Program-made: the position numbers and the translations under genes
Shown here: positions 58,338-64,000 of the stretch, piece by piece
Layout: each line of letters begins with the position of its first letter
Numbering within the stretch: the stretch's first letter is position 1
From: Candidatus Nitrosotenuis cloacae
GTDB lineage: Archaea; Thermoproteota; Nitrososphaeria; Nitrososphaerales; Nitrosopumilaceae
DNA: 64,000 bases
NCBI RefSeq assembly: GCF_000955905.1
Contig: NZ_CP011097.1
Coordinates: 186,001 to 250,000 of the forward strand
Reading direction: 5' to 3'
The notes under the pieces: model-generated
The model's input: the letters and a program-made list of their open reading frames with translations, nothing else
Told to the model about the DNA's origin: nothing
The model's database searches: none

Positions 58338-58828
58338 GTGAGTAGAACGGATGTGCTTCATTTTATTGATATTGCAATCAAACGTTACGAAGAAGAAGAA
58401 GTTAGTTACAGCAGACATTTAGATCAAAAAGCAGGAACTCAGACTGGTTATAGTGGAATCATTTCTGCTTTAATGTCCGTAATATTCGGTTTAATACAAA
58501 ATGGTATGTTGGTGCAAATAAATAATTCATTATTTATTACCGGAATTGTTTTTTTGATATTGTCTATATACCATCAATTATTGTTTTAACTCCATTCACA
58601 AATAACAAAGAAAACAAACCCAGACCGGTTTTTGCATTAGAGGCATTTTACAATGCAAACAAAGGTAATCCTATTGGTTCATATCAAAAACATATTCTGA
58701 AAACATATCGAGGATTAGTACGGGATCTTACAAAACGTAACAACAAAAAAGCCAAAACTCTCTATGCTGGCAATATCCTACTTCTGATTGGAATTTTCTT
58801 CATCTTTATATCTTTGGCATTCCATTGA
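58338..58828 (+). pseudogene. Frameshifted membrane-protein gene
   Basis: A GTG at 58338 opens VLHFIDIAIKRYEEEEVSY and a first pair of hydrophobic helices, then stops at 58589. A second frame from about 58577 continues TPFTNNKENKPRPVFALEAF and ends with a helix, NILLLIGIFFIFISLAFH, at 58826-58828. A single-base change near 58575-58585 would restore a protein of about 162 residues with three or four helices. The layout resembles small membrane effector or sensor proteins, but no function is assigned. Confidence 0.62.
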
Positions 58829-58834
58829 TGAGAG

Positions 58835-58960
58835 TTGAACGAATCCTCAGAAGAAGATAGTAAAGAATACATCACTATTGAAGAGGGACAAGAAGAGGAA
58901 GAAGGTACTGAATACATAGAACCAAATGATAATTCCCAAGAACAAACTACTACCGGATAA
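58835..58960 (+). CDS. Short acidic ORF in the mini-insertion
   Basis: The 41-residue ORF has a TTG start and encodes a very acidic peptide (EEGQEEEEGTEYIEPND), probably disordered. It starts seven bases after the broken membrane gene. It could be a real small protein or a leftover; evidence for expression is weak. The 209 bases after it hold the tRNA-Val repeat and a TATA-like TTTTTAAAG near 59138. Confidence 0.4.
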   Translation: MNESSEEDSKEYITIEEGQEEEEGTEYIEPNDNSQEQTTTG

Positions 58961-59169
58961 TTTTATCTAAGAAATTCTCATCTGATAATCTTGTAAATTC
59001 TATTTTGCATATGAACCCCTGAACTCATCAGATTCTAATCCCTGTGGGCCCATACACCTTCAGCATCCATGAGTGGTTTATTCATATGATGGGATAGCTA
59101 CGAAAGCAATAATCATAATTTCATAACCCCCGCTAATTATTTTTAAAGTAGGCATTTTTTTAATACATA

Positions 59170-61965
59170 TTGCGCTCACGATTAATTTGGATTTTTATTA
59201 TTCCATTTGTTATCATTGGATTTCAATACGTATTCGCGCTGATTAGCACGCCTACTGCCATCTCTGGCGGGCCAGAGGCTGCCGATGGGGTAATTGATAC
59301 TGCAGAAGCAACGGATGCAAACCAAATCCAGATCAGAGTCTATTTTAATGGCGCAACCAACTCTGCTGGAAACACGGTACGGCTCCTAAATGGCACAACT
59401 CCTGCAAACTTTACGACTCCAATCACCACAACAATGACTGCTACCGATGTTACAAATGGATTTATCAATTTCACACTAAGTACTACTCAGCTACCAAATG
59501 GGCCATACCGAATAAAGGCGCAAATCAACAATGCCACCCATATCAGTGCGGTAGGTCCTGCAACATTTCTTAATTTTACTGTCAGCGCGTTTCCAGTAAG
59601 CGTCTCTACAAGTGGTAGTGGACCTGACACCAAATCATCTGCCATATCGTTTGAGCCCCCAGAGTTAATATCCGAAGAAATTCCTGATCTTGTAATTAAT
59701 GGCGAATCTTATTTTCTGGATCAGTATGATCGCCTTGTATCCAAGGATAATCCAAACAAAATAATCACACAACAAGTAATATCTGGACAGCCCTCTGAGC
59801 TTTCTCTGGAATTTTATTCCGAGCTTGGGCCTGAAAACATACAACACGTCTCAATATACCCAAACATGCACGGAAGAGTAAAGGGTGATCCAAGCGAGAC
59901 TGTCATCACGTTTGATAGGGATAGAGGATTTTCAATAAACGATCCAAAGAACCTGATATCTGATGCCTCAATTAATCTGGTGGATGATGGGCCCAAAGTA
60001 AGGCTGGTGGCATTAGTTGACTTCGAGAATGAAATGGAACTGTCTGATCTTGTCATTAACATGTGGGACAAGGACCGCTACTCCCTTACTAGGACAATTA
60101 AGGACTTTTGGTCGGTTGAAAAAACAGAAACTGCAGACCCTGAATACCAAAAGGCATATGCCAATCTGCAACACAAGCCCGAGCCGCAAGTAGCTGATCC
60201 AATACCAAATGATTTGGACAAGGTGCAAGAGCCTACCACCATATCTGAGCCAAAGGTAAACACACAAATTTTTGGACTGTTTTCTGCGTCAAACCCCGAA
60301 CAATATGCCAAAGAAAAAGGAATTGACTACAAGGCAGGCCAAATACGAATAGCATTAGCAGTAAACGCAAAGCCTGATACTATGCAAAAGCTTGCCAAAC
60401 TCGGCAAAGTAGAGGCAAGCTCATCAGGCTTTGTCCAGATGCTATCTGACATCAAGGGAATCAAAAACCTGATCCAGATGCCGGAGGTAAACAAAATTCA
60501 GATACCGATTAGGGCAATACAAAACGGAATCGTATCGGAAGGAGTCGAGTTTATCCGGGCAGACCAGATCCAAAAAAAGGGAACGTTGGGATCTGGAATC
60601 AAAATAGCGGTTCTTGATTTGGGATTTGACACTGCAAATCCGGAAATCGGCAAAGTATCTGAATCAAAATCGTTCCGATATGACTTTGATAACAAGCTAA
60701 TCCCAATGAAGGGCTTTGGAACTGAATATGTGCATGGCACGGCAGTGTCTGAGATAATCACGGATGTTGCACCAAAATCTGAGCTATATTTGTACACATT
60801 TGCAACAGAGGCGGAATTTTTGCAGGCAATGGACTATGCCATATCCAAAAAGGTAAACATGATCTCCATGTCTGCTGGATGGATGAACTATCCAACTGAT
60901 AACACCAGCCCAATGACTAAAAAAGTTGAAGAGGCAATCAACAAGGGAATTCCGTTTGTTGTATCCTCTGGTAACTATGCGGAAACCCATTGGGAGAACA
61001 GCTTTGTTGATTCTGATTCTGATGGGTGGGCTGAATTCTCTGGAACCGATGAGGGCTTGTCATTTAATGTATCGCAGACCAGAATAGCAAACCAGATCCC
61101 AATTCTGGCATATGTGATGTGGAATGGGGAAAAGCTAGTTGATCTTAATGTAGTATTGACTGATCCAAACGGCGAGGTAGTTGCCAGCTCGTCCAATGCG
61201 CAAAAGCAAAAGGGCGATGAATTTGAGTATATTTACCATGTTCCTACCAGTCCTGGCACGTATAATCTTGGTATCACCACTACATCGCCAAAACCGAAGG
61301 TGACAGTAGAGGTCTTTGCCCAAAATGACATTGTTGAATATCCTACCAGCAAGGGAAGCGTTAGTGTCCCAACTGATGCAAAGGGGGTAATATCTGTGGG
61401 TGCAGTAAACTATGCCAATGCCAAACTAGAGCCGTTCAGCTCGCAAGGCCCTACAAATAATGGCAAAATAGTACCAAGTGTTGTGGGCCCTGACGCCGTT
61501 CAGACCCATGCATATGGTAGTCAATCATTCTATGGAACTTCTGCTGCCCAGCCACACACTGCGGGAATTGTTGCGTTGATGCTGGAGAAAATGCCTACAC
61601 TAAAACCAAACCAGATAATATCATACCTGCAGGACAATGCAGACAAAAAAATTCTACCCACATCTGGAAACACGGAAAATGTTTTTGGCCATGGAAAGGT
61701 AAACGCTGATTTCATTGAAGGGTTATCCAAGACTGCTCCAAAAGAGACCAAATCCGAAAAGCCTGCAAAAGCCATCGAGAAAAAACCAGAGAAGAAAACC
61801 GACAAAAAACAAGACAAGGTAAAGCCTGCAAAGTCAAAATCAGTTCAACAACAAGGAATCACTCCAAAAGATGACTCTAAAAAAGATGAGCAAAAAGAAA
61901 AGTCATTGACCAAGGCAACAAAAACCATAAAAAAACAAAAACCAAAACACACACTTTCCAAGTAA
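59170..61965 (+). CDS. Secreted subtilisin-like serine protease (S8)
   Basis: The 931-residue protein has a signal sequence (LIWIFIIPFVIIGFQYVFA) and an N-terminal beta region of about 130 residues. The S8 domain (about 470-850) has the catalytic aspartate in IAVLDLGFD, histidine in YVHGTAVSEI and serine in YGTSAAQPHTAG. An extra beta domain interrupts it after VVSSGNYAETHW. The C-terminus is a lysine-rich tail (KKPEKKTDKKQDKVK) resembling the pstS tail. The start is TTG at 59170 under a TATA box near 59138. It may degrade peptides at the cell surface. Confidence 0.9.
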   Translation: MRSRLIWIFIIPFVIIGFQYVFALISTPTAISGGPEAADGVIDTAEATDANQIQIRVYFNGATNSAGNTVRLLNGTTPANFTTPITTTMTATDVTNGFINFTLSTTQLPNGPYRIKAQINNATHISAVGPATFLNFTVSAFPVSVSTSGSGPDTKSSAISFEPPELISEEIPDLVINGESYFLDQYDRLVSKDNPNKIITQQVISGQPSELSLEFYSELGPENIQHVSIYPNMHGRVKGDPSETVITFDRDRGFSINDPKNLISDASINLVDDGPKVRLVALVDFENEMELSDLVINMWDKDRYSLTRTIKDFWSVEKTETADPEYQKAYANLQHKPEPQVADPIPNDLDKVQEPTTISEPKVNTQIFGLFSASNPEQYAKEKGIDYKAGQIRIALAVNAKPDTMQKLAKLGKVEASSSGFVQMLSDIKGIKNLIQMPEVNKIQIPIRAIQNGIVSEGVEFIRADQIQKKGTLGSGIKIAVLDLGFDTANPEIGKVSESKSFRYDFDNKLIPMKGFGTEYVHGTAVSEIITDVAPKSELYLYTFATEAEFLQAMDYAISKKVNMISMSAGWMNYPTDNTSPMTKKVEEAINKGIPFVVSSGNYAETHWENSFVDSDSDGWAEFSGTDEGLSFNVSQTRIANQIPILAYVMWNGEKLVDLNVVLTDPNGEVVASSSNAQKQKGDEFEYIYHVPTSPGTYNLGITTTSPKPKVTVEVFAQNDIVEYPTSKGSVSVPTDAKGVISVGAVNYANAKLEPFSSQGPTNNGKIVPSVVGPDAVQTHAYGSQSFYGTSAAQPHTAGIVALMLEKMPTLKPNQIISYLQDNADKKILPTSGNTENVFGHGKVNADFIEGLSKTAPKETKSEKPAKAIEKKPEKKTDKKQDKVKPAKSKSVQQQGITPKDDSKKDEQKEKSLTKATKTIKKQKPKHTLSK

Positions 61966-62024
61966 TTTCATAATTTCACAATTGCATGATCATGTTTTAA
62001 TATTGAAATTCTTGTTTTTATGGT

Positions 62025-62753
62025 GTGAAAGTTGATCAGGCAGCGATCATCTGGACTATGGGAATCATGATAGTTGGTGCAGGATTTGCTAGCTTTCCAC
62101 CACAAGCAGAACAGTCAAGCGAGGCTCCAAGCACTGGCATATCCAGATCTGGCCAAATGGCACAGCAGGGAATAGCGAAAATCCAGGGAATCAACACATT
62201 TGAGAATAATGATTTGGTGAGCAAATCCGTAGACACGTTAACCAATGAGGTCACAATCTCTGCATGGGTAGAGCCAAACTATGGGGATCTATCGGACGAA
62301 TACACCATACTGTCCAAGGAAAACTCGTTTATCCTATCAATTAACAATGTCTTACCACCAAAATATGTCGCAAAACTGGCAATATATGATGGAATGAGGT
62401 GGACAGAGATTACCAGTACCACATCAATACAAGGACTATCTCACATAGTGGGAGTCATTAATGGAAATATGGTATTGCTGTATGTCAATGGGGCACTAGA
62501 GCAGCAAATCCAGATGGAAAACGTCTTTGTCGTGGATTCTGGGAGACTAGACATAAGGGAGGCAGAGCTTTCGCATTCTGAGGCGAATGTGGTGGTTGGC
62601 GCATATGTTTCCACGGCGCGTCACTCATCGGGTGATGTTCTAAACAAGTTCAGTGGAATAGTTCATGATGTGAAAATCTATGATGATGAGGCGTTATCTG
62701 GCCAGCAAATAGAAGAGCTGTACTGGACCGAGTTTTCTGATATTAGTCAATAG
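62025..62753 (+). CDS. Membrane-anchored LamG-like lectin domain protein
   Basis: The 242-residue protein starts with GTG, has an N-terminal anchor (KVDQAAIIWTMGIMIVGAG), a linker, and a LamG/concanavalin-like domain (about 70-240). That domain contains EVTISAWVEPNYGDL, LSHIVGVINGNMVLLYVNG and GIVHDVKIYDDEALSGQQI. Such domains often bind sugars. The next gene shares its N-terminal anchor, and it follows the S8 protease by 60 bases. Confidence 0.82.
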   Translation: MKVDQAAIIWTMGIMIVGAGFASFPPQAEQSSEAPSTGISRSGQMAQQGIAKIQGINTFENNDLVSKSVDTLTNEVTISAWVEPNYGDLSDEYTILSKENSFILSINNVLPPKYVAKLAIYDGMRWTEITSTTSIQGLSHIVGVINGNMVLLYVNGALEQQIQMENVFVVDSGRLDIREAELSHSEANVVVGAYVSTARHSSGDVLNKFSGIVHDVKIYDDEALSGQQIEELYWTEFSDISQ

Positions 62754-62894
62754 ATCAAACGCTTTGCACGTTTGTTGCACTGATTATTGATCTGTGTACT
62801 GTGTAAGCATATTTTCAGAGATCATGATAATGGTTAATTCATAAATTCATAAAAAAACCATTATTCTTATAATAAAGAAATTGTACAAAATTTT

Positions 62895-64000
62895 GTGCGC
62901 AAATTTGATCAAGCTGCAATAATTTGGACTATTGCTATAATTGTAGCAGCAATTGGATTTGCGGGATTTAATGGCTCTCAAAATTACACACTAACTGATA
63001 AAACACCGCAAACAAAATCTGATGTACCAATCGAATTAGAATCAGCAGATCAAGAAATCTCTAGAGGTGGCGTTACGCAACAAGCTGCACAAATAGCACA
63101 GAAAGTGCAAAAGATGCAGACTGTAGGCAATCAAGTTATGCTAAAAGGCACATCACAATCAGGATCACCTTCTGCACAAAACTCAGTTGAACTTGCTAGA
63201 TCGCCACAATCTTATACGTATCCGCAAGTACTTAATATTCCAAATCAATATCCTCCTCTTCTTTCCTTTACCCCAAATCCTCAAGACATTTCTTCTGTAA
63301 CAAACACAATTCGTGCACTAAAAAATAATGCCTATGTTCAAACTGTTTTGTATGATAAAAATTCAGCATGTTACGCAATAGCAATTATTCCGACTGATAC
63401 ATTTGATGCTGAAGTAAAATTATACAAATGTGATGGAACATACCTAAAAGACATTGGTTCATTTTCTGGAAGTAGCCTTTCTATGCCCAAATTTTGGGTC
63501 TTTGATACAAATGGCAATTTGTTCTATAGTTATAGATCACAAATCCATAAGCTTGATGTCAACGGCGAATCATCAATATTTGTAAATCGATTTTCCAGAG
63601 GATTAGCAATCGATTCAATGGACAATGTGTATGTTGCTGATAATGGTTACCAAATACACAAATACAATAAAAATGGAAATTTTGTTTCAACACTTGAAAT
63701 TTTTCCAGAAAACAATGTGCCGTATTACGTACAATACTCAGATTCTTTTGATGAAGGTTATGTTGGAGTTAAAGCAAATCACTGGTATGGAATATTGGAT
63801 AGGTTTCCTGGTTATCATAATTCACTAGAATACAAAAGACCTAATGTTGATTGTGATCCAAATGCCTCAATAAAATCAAATGATCGCCCTACTGTTAAAA
63901 CAAGGGGCGACTATGATGTCCTCACCGACGGAGAACTTAATGCAGATCAGCCTACCAATTTCGGCATTGATGGCAACATATTTGGGCCAAATCCATGTGC
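62895..64000 (+). CDS. Anchored surface protein, paralogue of the LamG gene (incomplete)
   Basis: From the GTG at 62895 about 368 codons are visible and the gene runs off the right edge. The N-terminus FDQAAIIWTIAIIVAA matches the anchor of the upstream LamG protein. The middle has beta-propeller-like strands such as KLDVNGESSIFVN, GLAIDSMDNVYVADNGYQI and YNKNGNFVSTL, as in NHL or six-blade propellers. A TATA-like CTTATAATAAAG lies near 62866. The 141-base gap before it shows nothing else. The end of the protein is not in the window. Confidence 0.78.
   Translation, partial: MRKFDQAAIIWTIAIIVAAIGFAGFNGSQNYTLTDKTPQTKSDVPIELESADQEISRGGVTQQAAQIAQKVQKMQTVGNQVMLKGTSQSGSPSAQNSVELARSPQSYTYPQVLNIPNQYPPLLSFTPNPQDISSVTNTIRALKNNAYVQTVLYDKNSACYAIAIIPTDTFDAEVKLYKCDGTYLKDIGSFSGSSLSMPKFWVFDTNGNLFYSYRSQIHKLDVNGESSIFVNRFSRGLAIDSMDNVYVADNGYQIHKYNKNGNFVSTLEIFPENNVPYYVQYSDSFDEGYVGVKANHWYGILDRFPGYHNSLEYKRPNVDCDPNASIKSNDRPTVKTRGDYDVLTDGELNADQPTNFGIDGNIFGPNPC

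Larger units (their letters stand above)
58225..59052. mobile_element. Mini-insertion at tRNA-Val
   Basis: AATCCCTGTGGGCCCA at 58225-58240, the tRNA-Val 3' end, is repeated exactly at 59037-59052, and the match extends to 19 of 20 bases. Inside each boundary an inverted 14-mer occurs: TCAGGGGTTCATAT at 58247-58260 and its reverse complement at 59009-59022. The 0.8 kb between holds a broken membrane-protein gene and a short acidic ORF, and no integrase. It looks like a non-autonomous or decayed integrated element. Confidence 0.65.

Noticed and set aside
1-64000. CRISPR array or cas genes
   Set aside because: No regular repeat-spacer pattern and no Cas motif was seen; the repeats found are inverted, tandem coding or attachment repeats.

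Overview
The window looks like a chromosome segment of an ammonia-oxidising archaeon of the Nitrososphaerota (Thaumarchaeota), probably Nitrosopumilales-like. The evidence is low GC, a heme-copper oxidase locus with cupredoxins and a half-size heme A synthase, an F420:NADP oxidoreductase, and many TTG/GTG starts. In most housekeeping genes a TATA box lies about 25-30 bases before the start, so they are probably leaderless. A tRNA-Lys carries a bulge-helix-bulge intron. The lineage is inferred from gene content, not from a search.

Left flank (1-10.6 kb): a sugar isomerase end, mtnA, a MIP18-PqqD fusion, tRNA-Arg(TCG), an aminotransferase, an F420-reductase operon and a histidine phosphatase. 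A terminal oxidase cluster follows, with subunit II split into an anchor and a CuA protein, then subunit I, a double cupredoxin and a half-size CtaA.

Integrated element (10,716-44,544): about 33.8 kb bounded by a 16-bp direct repeat of the 3' end of tRNA-Lys(CTT). The tRNA-side integrase ORF reads in frame through the attachment core, and the same frame continues on the far side of the right repeat. The integrase therefore appears to be partitioned by integration, as in SSV-type integrases. The left part of the element carries a regulator, nuclease-like and zinc-ribbon proteins, a complete type I restriction-modification operon and a two-gene short prokaryotic Argonaute system. That system pairs a catalytically dead MID-PIWI protein with a Schlafen/AlbA_2 effector that has an APAZ-like C-terminus. 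Next come two HerA/FtsK-like ATPases, a second tyrosine recombinase beside a region dense in inverted repeats, and many small zinc-ribbon and winged-helix proteins. The right part (34.7-43.1 kb) is an oxidative-stress cargo: Rieske-flavodoxin, thioredoxin, MsrA, Dps, DUF2024, thioredoxin reductase, regulators, a cupredoxin surface protein and MsrB. Five of its promoter regions share an unusual operator made of TTTGGTAA-like octamers at an 11-bp period. The terminal module (integrase C-tail plus DUF457 gene) occurs intact near 34 kb and decayed near 44.3 kb. This suggests two related elements joined in tandem.

Right flank (44.5-64 kb): a giant pentapeptide-repeat protein, the pstC-pstA-pstB-phoU operon with a divergent AbrB-PhoU regulator and separate pstS, a methyltransferase, ilvE, aspartate kinase, a GT-B glycosyltransferase and tRNA-Val(TAC). 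An approximately 0.8-kb mini-insertion is bounded by copies of the tRNA-Val 3' end. The window ends with large surface proteins: an S8 protease, a LamG protein and an incomplete paralogue. No rRNA genes and no CRISPR array were seen.
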